This document shows positions 20,633 through 28,772 of a stretch of 34,624 nucleotides of DNA, in pieces (positions within the stretch are counted from its first letter, which is position 1; every line of letters begins with the position of its first letter). The notes below the pieces were generated by a model. It had not been told where the DNA came from. It was given only the letters and a program-made list of their open reading frames with translations, and ran no database searches. The translations under genes were made by a program, and so were the position numbers. This DNA comes from Gammaproteobacteria bacterium (GTDB lineage Bacteria > Pseudomonadota > Gammaproteobacteria > HyVt-429): positions 1 to 34,624 of the forward strand of contig JAADGI010000024.1 of assembly GCA_013152415.1 (NCBI GenBank), given 5' to 3'.

Positions 20633-21911
20633 TCTTCGTTATCGCGTCACTCTAACCTTTGCCCTGCTGGGGATGGGAGTAAGTCTGGGCCTGGCCGGTG
20701 CTCTTTATGTGCTCGCCGTTGATATGGAGGAACGCCTTACCGCCGAGACGCTCTCGGCGGAGCTTGAAGATTACATTGCACGCTACGAGGTTGACCCCGA
20801 GGCACCACCCCCAGCCAGCACCACAACCCGCACCTACGTACTTGCACCCGGAGAAAAAAGGGTGCCCGCAATATTGCGGGGACTCGAGACAGGTCTGCAC
20901 CAAGTGCAAGTAGAGGGTCGGAGCTACTATGCCGAGGTTCAAGCCTACGGCGAATTGTATTTCATCCTTTTATACGACGACAAACAAAGCCGTCATCGCG
21001 AATACCAATTTAAGATATTCCTCGGAATCGGTGTTTTGGTCATGACCTTTTTGTCAGCAGTCCTTGGGTTCTGGCTGGCAGGGCGTGTCATTTCACCCGT
21101 AGGCGAGTTGGCTACACGGGTCGCCAGCCTTCGGCCCGAGGATTACTCTGAACCTCTGGCAGAACATTTTTCACACGACGAAGTGGGCTTGCTTGCCCGT
21201 AAGTTCGACGACTATCGGCAGCGGCTGGGTGCCTTTATCGAACGTGAACAGGCTTTCACAGCGGACGTTAGCCACGAATTGCGCACACCGCTGGCTGTTA
21301 TTGAGGGGGCGACAGAAGTATTGCTGGACGATCATGGTTTGGATGCCCCCCGGCGCTCACGGGTTGAGCGAATCGCCCGGGCTGCACGAGAGATGTCTGA
21401 GTTGGTCACGGCTTTGTTGCTGTTGGCCCGAGAAGAGAACAGTGACATATCGGGGTCCGGCTGCGCGGTGGACAAATTATTGCAACAGATTCTTGAGGGG
21501 CATCAACACTTGTTGCGGCAGAAATCAGTGGGGGTCAGGCTGGATATCCAGTCACAAACCACATTGCCAGTCGAATGCACTTTACTGAGTATTGTGCTCG
21601 CCAACCTTATCCGTAATGCTTTTTATTATACTGAGCAGGGGCATGTCTCTATTTGTCTGGATGAGGAAGGCGTCACAATAAATGATACCGGTATCGGAAT
21701 TCCAGAGAAAAATATACAACGCATATTTGACCGTTATTACACCGGGCCATCTGGCAGTGAAGGGATTGGGCTTTCTCTGGTGAAACGTATTTGTCAGTGC
21801 TACGGATGGAATATCAGTATAGACAGCCTCGAAGGTCGTGGTACGCTGATTCGACTGGCGTTTTTGCCAGCATCGGTGGAAAGTGGAGTATTTGCCGAAT
21901 CATCACCCTAA
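20616..21911 (+). CDS. Membrane sensor histidine kinase
   Basis: This 431-residue kinase starts at MKIKTSLRYR (20616), 17 bp inside the regulator gene; the open frame extends to 20448 but that part is a shadow of the regulator. Membrane helices lie at about 11-34 and 133-156, enclosing a periplasmic sensor of roughly 98 residues with a Pro-rich stretch near 60-70. A HAMP linker follows, then HisKA with His220 in DVSHELRTPLAVIEG, the N box NLIRNAFYYTEQG, the G1 box NDTGIGIPE and the G2 box GSEGIGLSLV. The signal is unknown. Partner is the upstream regulator. Confidence 0.93.
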   Translation: MKIKTSLRYRVTLTFALLGMGVSLGLAGALYVLAVDMEERLTAETLSAELEDYIARYEVDPEAPPPASTTTRTYVLAPGEKRVPAILRGLETGLHQVQVEGRSYYAEVQAYGELYFILLYDDKQSRHREYQFKIFLGIGVLVMTFLSAVLGFWLAGRVISPVGELATRVASLRPEDYSEPLAEHFSHDEVGLLARKFDDYRQRLGAFIEREQAFTADVSHELRTPLAVIEGATEVLLDDHGLDAPRRSRVERIARAAREMSELVTALLLLAREENSDISGSGCAVDKLLQQILEGHQHLLRQKSVGVRLDIQSQTTLPVECTLLSIVLANLIRNAFYYTEQGHVSICLDEEGVTINDTGIGIPEKNIQRIFDRYYTGPSGSEGIGLSLVKRICQCYGWNISIDSLEGRGTLIRLAFLPASVESGVFAESSP

Positions 21912-21933
21912 AACCCCCTATTCGCTCACAAAA

Positions 21934-21974
21934 CATTACCCTTTCCTTGACCTTTTCTTAACCTTCGTTAGGAT
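21934..21974 (+). promoter_or_regulatory. Direct-repeat site, possibly for the upstream regulator
   Basis: CATTACC (21934), CTTGACC (21946) and CTTAACC (21957) recur at 12 and 11 bp, followed by GTTAGG. Heptamers spaced 11 bp are the pattern bound by OmpR/PhoB-family dimers, and CTTAA-type half-sites resemble PmrA/QseB boxes. TTGACC at 21947 could double as a -35 with a weak -10 near 21970. The rest of 21912-22214 holds no gene I can support. Confidence 0.45.
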
Positions 21975-22214
21975 AAGATGATGTTATCGTCTTGGCCCGT
22001 GACTCTACGGGGCGTTATACAACACACTGCCTGTTGCTAATCGTTTTACGCCCAGAGGGTCCCGTGAAGATTGTCCCTTGTCGGCGTTGCCTTCCTCGTT
22101 TCGATGTGAGGTCTTTCAAACCAGACGTATTCACCTGAAGCATAGGGAGGTGGTTGTGCAGTAATGTGCATAACCCATTTTTATTTTAAGTAAATCAAGT
22201 CAAGGAGTAGGATT

Positions 22215-22349
22215 TTGAAGTTCCAAATATTCCGCATCGCCCCGTCTGTTGAGGGTCGTAAATGTATTGCTGGCGGCACACATAATATGGTGGCTATGGT
22301 CGTTCAATTGTTTGAGGTTGCTGTGTTGAGAGAGGAGAAAAGATCTTGA
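22215..22349 (+). CDS. Possible 44-residue ORF coupled to the SLC13 gene
   Basis: TTG at 22215 follows AAGGAG with 7-bp spacing and opens a 44-codon frame (MKFQIFRIAPSVEG..., ending LREEKRS). Its TGA overlaps the TTG start of the permease gene in the form TTGA, the overlap typical of translational coupling. The sequence is slightly hydrophobic in the middle (NMVAMVVQLFEVAVL). No homology is recognised. The good SD and overlap support it; the TTG start and lack of a known family weigh against it. Confidence 0.4.
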   Translation: MKFQIFRIAPSVEGRKCIAGGTHNMVAMVVQLFEVAVLREEKRS

Positions 22350-24334
22350 TTACGTTGGCCGACGAAGACCAAGTGGTCGTGCAAGCGAAAAATTTTAATA
22401 GCAAACAGTGGATTGCCGCCTTGTTTTTTATTGCAATCGGGCTCTATATGGCAACGGTAGTGCCGAGTATTGAAATTGCTTGGGTAAGTGGATTTTTGGT
22501 GCTGACGATTTATTTGTTTGCCTTCGAAGTGGTGGGTGTTGATGTTGCCGCCGCGACGGTAATGGTGCTGTTGGGGCTTACCAGCCTGTTGGCCCCGCTT
22601 ATGGGTTTGGAACATGGCTTAGTCGACACCAAACACCTGTTTGACGGCTTTGCCTCCAATGCGGTGATCTCCATCATCGCGGTAATGATTATCGGTGCTG
22701 GCCTCGACAAGACCGGTATTATGAGCAAGGTAGCCGTGCTGATTCTGAGAGTTGGGGGTACCGAGGAGAAACGCATCATCCCCATTATTTCCAGTACCGT
22801 CGGTATCATTTCATCCTTTATGCAAAATGTTGGTGCCGCAGCCTTGTTTCTGCCGGTGGTCTCGCGTATCTCTGCCCGGTCCGGTCTACCCATGTCGCGC
22901 TTGCTGATGCCCATGGGTTTTTGCGCCATCCTTGGCGGGTCGATCACCATGGTGGGGTCGAGCCCCCTCATTTTGCTCAATGACCTGATTCTGACTTCTA
23001 ACAAAGCCCTGCCCGTTGGGCAGCAAATGGAAACCTGGTCTTTATTTTCTGTCACTCCGGTAGGCTTGGCCTTGGTGGCCACCGGAATCATATATTTTGT
23101 GTTGGCGGGCCGTTTTGTTTTGCCCTCTGCCACCAAGGTGATTGGGACCACCGCCAGTGGCACCATGCGGTATTTCCAGGATGTTTATGGACTGAACTAC
23201 GACCTTTTTGAAGTGGTGGTGCCTGAAGGTAGCTCACTGGTGGGTAAACAATTCGACGATGTGGAGCACATATCACGTATCCGGGTTGTTGCAACCAAGC
23301 GTAGCGGAAAAAGTTTACGCATAGGTCCCGGTAGCCTGGCCCGAGATGTGGGTATTGAGGCTGGTACGGTGCTGGGTATTCTGGCCGCACCTAAAAATCT
23401 GAACGCATTTGTTGAACGTTATGGTCTGAGGCTGCGTAAAGATATCAAGTCTTTTGCCGAGGCCCTTGCTGCAACCAAGGCCGGTATCGGTGAGATTGTG
23501 ATTCCACCGGGTTCCAATCTCATCGGCAAAAGCGCCCGTGATATTTGGATGCGCAAGGTTTATGGCATGGCCATGGTCGCATTGCATCGTGACAGTGAAA
23601 CCTTGCGCGAGGGTGATGGTATCCGTGACTTACCGTTGCAAGCGGGTGATACCCTGGTCGTGCATACCTCTTGGGATGCGCTGGCGCGGCTGGAGAAAGA
23701 TCGCAATTTTGTCGTGGTGACCACAGAGTATCCCCATGAGGAGCTGCGCCCACACAAGATTGGCTATGCCTTGTTTTTTTTCGCCACCGCCCTGGGGCTG
23801 GTTTTGTTTACCGATCTACGATTGTCGGTTGCGCTGCTCACCGGTGCTATGGGCATGGTGCTCGCGGGTGTACTCAGTATTGAGGAGGCCTATGAGGCGG
23901 TGAGTTGGAAAACAGTTTTTCTATTGGCCTCGTTAATACCCTTGGGCCTGGCCGTCGAGACTACCGGCACGGCCAAGTGGATTGCCGAACAAGTCCTTAC
24001 CGTGGTGGGTCATATGCCGATTTGGGTCATCCAGACAGCGGTAGCGGTGTTGGCGACTTTCTTCACTCTGGTGATGTCTAATGTGGGGGCCACCGTATTG
24101 TTGGTACCACTGGCGGTGAATATCGCCATCGGCGCAGGGGCCAATCCCGCAGTGTTCGCCTTGACCGTGGCCATTGCCACTTCCAACTCGTTCCTCATTC
24201 CCACCCATCAGGTCAATGCCCTGATTATGGGTCCGGGGGGCTACCGGGTCCCTGATTTTATGCGTGCCGGCGGTGTGATGACCGTGTTGTTCCTGGTGGT
24301 GATGATGTTAATGATGGGTCTGATCTTTGAGTAA
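22346..24334 (+). CDS. SLC13/DASS-family permease with two TrkA-C (RCK_C) domains
   Basis: This 662-residue membrane transporter has hydrophobic helices from about 22 to 265, then a soluble insert with two RCK_C domains (about 285-370 with VVVPEGSSLVGKQFDDV, and 378-465 with IVIPPGSNLIGKSARD), then a second set of helices to the end. Proteins of this design carry sulfate, dicarboxylates or other anions with Na+; SNVGATVLLVPLAVNIA and ATSNSFLIPTHQVNALI match the SLC13 signature region. Substrate is unknown. TTG at 22346 has agaggag at good spacing. nhaD follows 6 bp later. Confidence 0.88.
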   Translation: MITLADEDQVVVQAKNFNSKQWIAALFFIAIGLYMATVVPSIEIAWVSGFLVLTIYLFAFEVVGVDVAAATVMVLLGLTSLLAPLMGLEHGLVDTKHLFDGFASNAVISIIAVMIIGAGLDKTGIMSKVAVLILRVGGTEEKRIIPIISSTVGIISSFMQNVGAAALFLPVVSRISARSGLPMSRLLMPMGFCAILGGSITMVGSSPLILLNDLILTSNKALPVGQQMETWSLFSVTPVGLALVATGIIYFVLAGRFVLPSATKVIGTTASGTMRYFQDVYGLNYDLFEVVVPEGSSLVGKQFDDVEHISRIRVVATKRSGKSLRIGPGSLARDVGIEAGTVLGILAAPKNLNAFVERYGLRLRKDIKSFAEALAATKAGIGEIVIPPGSNLIGKSARDIWMRKVYGMAMVALHRDSETLREGDGIRDLPLQAGDTLVVHTSWDALARLEKDRNFVVVTTEYPHEELRPHKIGYALFFFATALGLVLFTDLRLSVALLTGAMGMVLAGVLSIEEAYEAVSWKTVFLLASLIPLGLAVETTGTAKWIAEQVLTVVGHMPIWVIQTAVAVLATFFTLVMSNVGATVLLVPLAVNIAIGAGANPAVFALTVAIATSNSFLIPTHQVNALIMGPGGYRVPDFMRAGGVMTVLFLVVMMLMMGLIFE

Positions 24335-24340
24335 AGCGAT

Positions 24341-25768
24341 GTGGGGGCGGGGTGGTTGAAGAGTAGACATCTGCAACGGGCCGCCTTTTTCTCAATACTG
24401 GGCTATTTGTTTCCCATTGTTGCGCTGGCAGAGGGTGGGGCACACACAACCCTGGATTTGACCCAGCACACAGTTGGGTATATCGCCATCGCCTTGTTCG
24501 TCCTGGCCTATGTGCTGGTGATGGCCGAAGAATTCACCCATCTGCGCAAATCCAAACCCGTGATCCTTGCGGCGGGCCTTATCTGGGCCATGATCGGCTA
24601 TATCTACTCCTCTCACGGGATGTCTGCAGTGGCCGAGGCGGCCATTCGCCACAACCTGCTGGAATATGCCGAGTTGATGCTGTTCTTGCTGGTGGCCATG
24701 ACCTATATCAATGCCATGGAGGAGAGGCGAGTGTTCGATGCCCTGCGCGCCTGGTTGGTCCGTAAAGGTTTCAGTTTGCGCAAGCTATTTTGGCTGACCG
24801 GGGCCCTCGCCTTTTTTATTTCACCCATTGCCGATAATTTGACGACAGCACTTTTGATGTGCGCAGTGGTGATGGCTGTGGGTGGCAACAATACGCGCTT
24901 TGTGGGCATCGCCTGTGTCAATATCGTGGTGGGTGCCAATGCCGGTGGCGCCTTCAGTCCCTTTGGTGACATTACCACCCTGATGGTGTGGCAGAAGGGC
25001 GTGGTGGAGTTCTGGACCTTCTTCGCCCTGTTTTTACCTTCACTGCTCAATTTCATTGTCCCGGCGGCGGTGATGCACTTTGCCGTACCTAAAGGGCAAC
25101 CGGATGCCGTTGATGAACAGGTTATAATGAAGTGCGGCGCTCGTCGCATCATGGTGCTGTTTCTTTTCACCATTGCCACAGCAGTAGGCTTTCATAACTT
25201 CCTTGGTTTGCCACCGGTAATCGGGATGCTGACCGGTCTTGCCTATTTACAGTTCTTTGGCTTTTTTCTGAAAAGGTACGAGTGTGCCAGTAGGGGTAAA
25301 ATGGAGGGCCGTATGGGTGATGTGGTGCCATTCGACGTCTTCAGCAGGGTGGCGCGGGCCGAATGGGATACCTTATTGTTTTTCTATGGCGTGGTGTTGT
25401 CTGTCGGTGGCCTGGGTTTTATAGGTTACCTCGGTCTTGCTTCAGAACTGATGTATGGTCACTGGAGCGCGACCACGGCCAATGTTGTGATTGGTCTGCT
25501 GTCCGCCATCGTTGACAACATTCCGGTAATGTTTGCCGTGCTGACCATGAACCCGGAGATGCCCATCGGTCAATGGTTGTTGGTCACGCTCACCGCAGGT
25601 GTTGGCGGCAGCCTGCTTTCCATTGGTTCTGCAGCCGGTGTTGCCCTGATGGGGCAGGCGCGGGGGAAATACACCTTTTTTACCCACCTCAAATGGAGCC
25701 CGGCCATCGCGCTGGGTTATGTCGCCAGCATCTATGGCCATTTGTGGATCAACAAATCCTATTTCTAG
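24341..25768 (+). CDS. nhaD: NhaD-type Na+/H+ antiporter
   Basis: This 475-residue membrane protein has about 12 helices and the NhaD signatures FISPIADNLTTALLM and GANAGGAFSPFGDITTLM, with IVDNIPVMFAVLTM near the end. NhaD exports Na+ or Li+ in exchange for H+ and is common in marine and haloalkaliphilic gammaproteobacteria. The start is uncertain: GTG at 24341 or TTG at 24356. The N-terminal hydrophobic segment followed by ALAEGG could be a cleaved signal, as described for some NhaD proteins. Six bases after the SLC13 gene, so probably one operon. Confidence 0.92.
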   Translation: MGAGWLKSRHLQRAAFFSILGYLFPIVALAEGGAHTTLDLTQHTVGYIAIALFVLAYVLVMAEEFTHLRKSKPVILAAGLIWAMIGYIYSSHGMSAVAEAAIRHNLLEYAELMLFLLVAMTYINAMEERRVFDALRAWLVRKGFSLRKLFWLTGALAFFISPIADNLTTALLMCAVVMAVGGNNTRFVGIACVNIVVGANAGGAFSPFGDITTLMVWQKGVVEFWTFFALFLPSLLNFIVPAAVMHFAVPKGQPDAVDEQVIMKCGARRIMVLFLFTIATAVGFHNFLGLPPVIGMLTGLAYLQFFGFFLKRYECASRGKMEGRMGDVVPFDVFSRVARAEWDTLLFFYGVVLSVGGLGFIGYLGLASELMYGHWSATTANVVIGLLSAIVDNIPVMFAVLTMNPEMPIGQWLLVTLTAGVGGSLLSIGSAAGVALMGQARGKYTFFTHLKWSPAIALGYVASIYGHLWINKSYF

Positions 25769-25945
25769 CGGTCTGAGATACAGGGGAAGCACAGGCCTAG
25801 CCCTGGGCGGGTCTTGACCCCGGCCGGGATGCCGGGCGCAAAAGGCGGCCCTGTTTTTGCATTTCTTTATCTTTCGAGGCCATAGGGGCCGCTATGTTTC
25901 TCCCAAAGTTCCCAATCCATAGGGGCGCTTTGGGGACATTTTTTC

Positions 25946-25973
25946 TTGACCCCCCTATATATTGGGTTAAGAT
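25946..25973 (+). promoter_or_regulatory. Promoter for the small secreted peptide
   Basis: TTGACC (25946-25951) and TAAGAT (25968-25973) are 16 bp apart. The spacer is occupied exactly by one 16-bp operator-like palindrome. The predicted start of transcription near 25980 gives a leader of about 120 nt. The upstream stretch 25769-25945 holds no gene; CCATAGGGGC occurs twice in it (25880 and 25917). Confidence 0.6.
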
Positions 25974-25999
25974 AACATATGTACCCCTATATATAGGGG
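25952..25999. promoter_or_regulatory. Two palindromic operators 32 bp apart
   Basis: CCCCTATATATAGGGG at 25984-25999 is a perfect 16-bp palindrome. CCCCTATATATTGGGT at 25952-25967 matches it at 14 of 16 positions. The start-to-start distance of 32 bp is about three helical turns, so both face the same side of DNA. The first fills the promoter spacer, the second lies at the predicted start of transcription: an arrangement suited to repression. The regulator is unknown and not evidently encoded next door. Confidence 0.6.
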
Positions 26000-26001
26000 G
26001 T

Positions 26002-26099
26002 AGCGGCGGGATAGCCGCCTGATTTGCCTCAAGAAAGCAGTACTTTGGCCGACTACGCATATCAGAGGGTGACATAACCCTGAAAGTACAGGAGGACAC
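26002..26099 (+). other. Structured 5' leader of the small secreted peptide
   Basis: A short stem GCGGC-gggata-GCCGC lies near 26003-26018. GTACTTT near 26040 pairs with AAAGTAC near 26083, which abuts the AGGAGG ribosome binding site, and AGGGT-gacata-ACCCT is nested inside. The layout could control translation. It does not match a riboswitch class I recognise. Confidence 0.4.
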
Positions 26100-26237
26100 A
26101 TGAAATCAATACGCATGAACCTGTTGGTGTTTGTGATTGGACTATTGTTTACCGTGGGCGCGTTCTCAGTGGCTCGAGCTGATCTTCCCCAGCTACCGGG
26201 CGGTTTTCTTGAAGATGCTACTGTAGGCTGTGATTAG
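26100..26237 (+). CDS. Small secreted peptide, 45 residues
   Basis: ATG at 26100 follows an ideal AGGAGG (26089-26094). The product begins MKSIRMNLLVFVIGLLFTVG and continues AFSVARA, a Sec signal peptide with charged n-region, hydrophobic core and ARA cleavage site. The predicted mature part is only 18 residues, DLPQLPGGFLEDATVGCD, with a single Cys. It has its own promoter with two operators. No family is recognised. It could be a secreted signal or envelope peptide, or a gene truncated by a premature stop; the frame after the TAG continues 20 codons before another stop. Missed by ORF callers because of length. Confidence 0.65.
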   Translation: MKSIRMNLLVFVIGLLFTVGAFSVARADLPQLPGGFLEDATVGCD

Positions 26238-26284
26238 ACCTTAGCCTGCGGCTCGGTCACGCCCCTTCATAAAGGTGGCGATTT

Positions 26285-26330
26285 CCTGACGGGATGACCC
26301 GGGAACGTCAGGGTGTCGACGCGGCACCCT
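26285..26330 (+). terminator. Overlapping alternative hairpins after the small peptide gene
   Basis: CCTGACG (26285) pairs with CGTCAGG (26306-26312), and AGGGTG (26310-26315) pairs with CACCCT (26325-26330), which is followed by aagctttt. The two stems share bases 26310-26312 and exclude each other. The second looks like a weak intrinsic terminator, the first like an anti-terminator. The rest of 26331-26494 holds no gene. Confidence 0.4.
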
Positions 26331-26478
26331 AAGCTTTTCCTCACCGCCGGGTTCTTTGCGCCCCAACGATAGGGTCGGGGCTTGCCCTGTACCCCCGAAG
26401 GTATCAACCAAAATCTTTGGTACCCGTCCCCCGGGTTTCGAGACCCTTTGCCGGCCACGTTTGGGTCGGCGGTGGTTC

Positions 26479-26487
26479 TGGTATCAT
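26479..26487 (+). promoter_or_regulatory. Extended -10 upstream of uvrD
   Basis: TGGTATCAT at 26479-26487 is an extended -10 only 8 bp ahead of the uvrD ATG, implying a very short leader. No LexA box was recognised. Confidence 0.35.
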
Positions 26488-26494
26488 CCGCCCC

Positions 26495-28666
26495 ATGGAC
26501 ATCTCCCACCTAATTGATCCCTTGAATGATGCCCAACGCCAGGCGGTCAGCGCTGATCCCGGCCCACTATTAGTGCTGGCGGGGGCCGGTAGTGGCAAGA
26601 CCCGGGTGTTGACCCACCGGGTGGCGTGGTTGGTGCAAGTGATGCAGGTTTCACCGCTATCCGTTATGGCGGTGACCTTTACCAACAAAGCCGCCAATGA
26701 GATGCGTGGGCGTATCGAAACCATGCTCGGTTTTCCGGTGGGGGGTATGTGGTTGGGGACCTTTCATGGCTTGTCCCATCGCATGCTACGGGCCCATTGG
26801 CAAGAGGCGGGTCTGCTCCAGGGGTTTCAAATCATAGATGCCCAGGACCAACTTCGCATCGTCAAACGGGTGCTTAAAAGCCTGGGGTTGGATGAATCAT
26901 TCTGGCCTCCCAAAAAGGTGCAGTGGTTGATCAGTAGCCACAAGGAGGAGGGTCGGCGGCCTGAACATCTGGATACCAACGACGACCCCCAACAGCGTCA
27001 ATTTCTGCAGATTTACCAGGACTATGAATCGGTGTGTCGAAAGTCGGGGTTGGTGGATTTTGCCGAGTTGCTGCTACGGGTGGTTGAGTTGATGACCAAC
27101 AATGAACCCATGCGTCGTCACTATCAGTTGCGTTTTCAACATCTGTTGGTTGATGAATTTCAGGATACCAATTCAATCCAGTACAAGTGGTTGCGCCTGT
27201 TTGCCGGTGTGCATAATAATGTTTTTGCCGTGGGTGATGATGACCAATCCATATATGGATGGCGCGGAGCCCGGGTCGAAAATATCCTGCAGTTTGAAAC
27301 CGACTATCCCGGGACCCGGATCGTCAGGCTTGAGCAAAATTACCGTTCTACCGCTAACATTCTCAATGCGGCCAATGCGGTGATCGACAACAATAAGGGT
27401 CGCATGGGAAAGAAATTGTGGACCGCCGGGGATGAAGGCGACCCCATTCAGTTCTACACCGCCTTCAATGAAATAGATGAGGCCCGGTTTGTTGTCGACC
27501 GAATAAAAGACTGGATGGACCAAGGCCATCGCCGCGACAAGGTGGCCATCCTGTATCGATCCAACGCCCAGTCCAGGGTGTTTGAAGAGACCCTGCTAAA
27601 TGATGACATCCCCTATCGGGTCTATGGAGGCTTGCGATTTTTCGAACGCGCCGAGATTAAAAGTGCCCTGGCCTACCTACGTTTGATGATGAATCGTGAT
27701 GATGATCCTTCTTTTGAGCGGATAGTCAATATGCCGCCCCGGGGGATCGGTAATAAATCTCTGGGCATCATCCGCCAGTGCGCCAAAGATCAGGATGTGT
27801 CCCTATGGCAGGCGGCAGGTCGACTGGTGGCCCAGGGCACTTTGCCGACCCGGGCCCTCAATGCTCTGGCCGGGTTTCAAACCCTCATCGACACCATGAC
27901 CGCCGACACCATTGACCTGGAACTGGCCGAGCAGGTCGATCACGCACTCTTACGGGGTGGCTTGCTGGAACACTTTCGCCAGGAAAAAAGTGAAAAGTCT
28001 GAGGCACGAGTGGAGAACCTGGAGGAATTAGTATCGGCCGCACGTAATTATCGCCACGATGATGATGACGACCTTGGTCCCTTGTCTTCTTTTCTTGCCC
28101 ATGCCGCGCTGGAGGCCGGTGAGGGTCAGGCGGAAAAATGGCAAGACTGTGTACAACTGATGAGCCTGCATTCGGCCAAGGGATTGGAATTCCCCGTGGT
28201 GTTTCTGACGGGGCTGGAAGAAGGCCTCTTCCCCCACCAACGCTCCACGGAAGAACCCGGTCGCCTGGAGGAAGAACGCCGACTGTGCTATGTCGGCATG
28301 ACCCGGGCCATGCAGCAACTCTACATTAGTTGGGCCCAGACCCGTCGCCTGCACGGTCGCGAAAGCTACGCCAGTCCGTCTCGATTTTTGTCTGAGGTCC
28401 CGGCGGAACTGGTGCATGACATTCGACCCACGACGGTTGTCAGCCGTCCCCAGGCGATGACGCTGGAGGGCGACCCCCTGGCCGAGGCCTTGGGTGGTGA
28501 GCAAGCCGCCATCGAGCTGGGTAGCCGGGTGCATCATGCCAAGTTTGGTGAGGGTGTCGTGCTGTGCTGTGAGGGCCGTGGTGAATACGCACGGGTACAG
28601 GTCAATTTTGAGGGCATGGGGAGCAAGTGGTTGGTGCTGGCCTATGCTAATCTCCATATCCTTTAG
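26495..28666 (+). CDS. uvrD: DNA helicase II
   Basis: This 723-residue SF1A helicase acts in nucleotide excision and mismatch repair. The start MDISHLIDPLNDAQ at 26495 is the UvrD N-terminus; the frame extends upstream without family similarity. Motifs in order: AGAGSGKT (29-36), TFTNKAANEMR, DEFQDTN, GDDDQSIYGWRGA, LEQNYRS, SLHSAKGLEFPVVFLTG and EERRLCYVGMTRA. The C-terminal KFGEGVVLCCEG and WLVLAYANL form the Tudor-like UvrD tail, which separates it from Rep. Confidence 0.96.
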   Translation: MDISHLIDPLNDAQRQAVSADPGPLLVLAGAGSGKTRVLTHRVAWLVQVMQVSPLSVMAVTFTNKAANEMRGRIETMLGFPVGGMWLGTFHGLSHRMLRAHWQEAGLLQGFQIIDAQDQLRIVKRVLKSLGLDESFWPPKKVQWLISSHKEEGRRPEHLDTNDDPQQRQFLQIYQDYESVCRKSGLVDFAELLLRVVELMTNNEPMRRHYQLRFQHLLVDEFQDTNSIQYKWLRLFAGVHNNVFAVGDDDQSIYGWRGARVENILQFETDYPGTRIVRLEQNYRSTANILNAANAVIDNNKGRMGKKLWTAGDEGDPIQFYTAFNEIDEARFVVDRIKDWMDQGHRRDKVAILYRSNAQSRVFEETLLNDDIPYRVYGGLRFFERAEIKSALAYLRLMMNRDDDPSFERIVNMPPRGIGNKSLGIIRQCAKDQDVSLWQAAGRLVAQGTLPTRALNALAGFQTLIDTMTADTIDLELAEQVDHALLRGGLLEHFRQEKSEKSEARVENLEELVSAARNYRHDDDDDLGPLSSFLAHAALEAGEGQAEKWQDCVQLMSLHSAKGLEFPVVFLTGLEEGLFPHQRSTEEPGRLEEERRLCYVGMTRAMQQLYISWAQTRRLHGRESYASPSRFLSEVPAELVHDIRPTTVVSRPQAMTLEGDPLAEALGGEQAAIELGSRVHHAKFGEGVVLCCEGRGEYARVQVNFEGMGSKWLVLAYANLHIL

Positions 28667-28711
28667 CCGTTTTAGCGCACGGAATATGCGTCCAGAGTCC
28701 TGGCCAGTCTA

Positions 28712-28720
28712 TGCTATAGT
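28712..28720 (+). promoter_or_regulatory. Extended -10 for the GGDEF gene
   Basis: TGCTATAGT at 28712-28720 matches the extended -10 pattern about 50 bp upstream of the ATG. GTAGGGGGA near 28756 is a serviceable ribosome binding site. Confidence 0.4.
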
Positions 28721-28772
28721 CGCGGCCCACGATAAAAAGGTTTCTGCGTCGCTTGTAGGGGGACGTCTTTAA

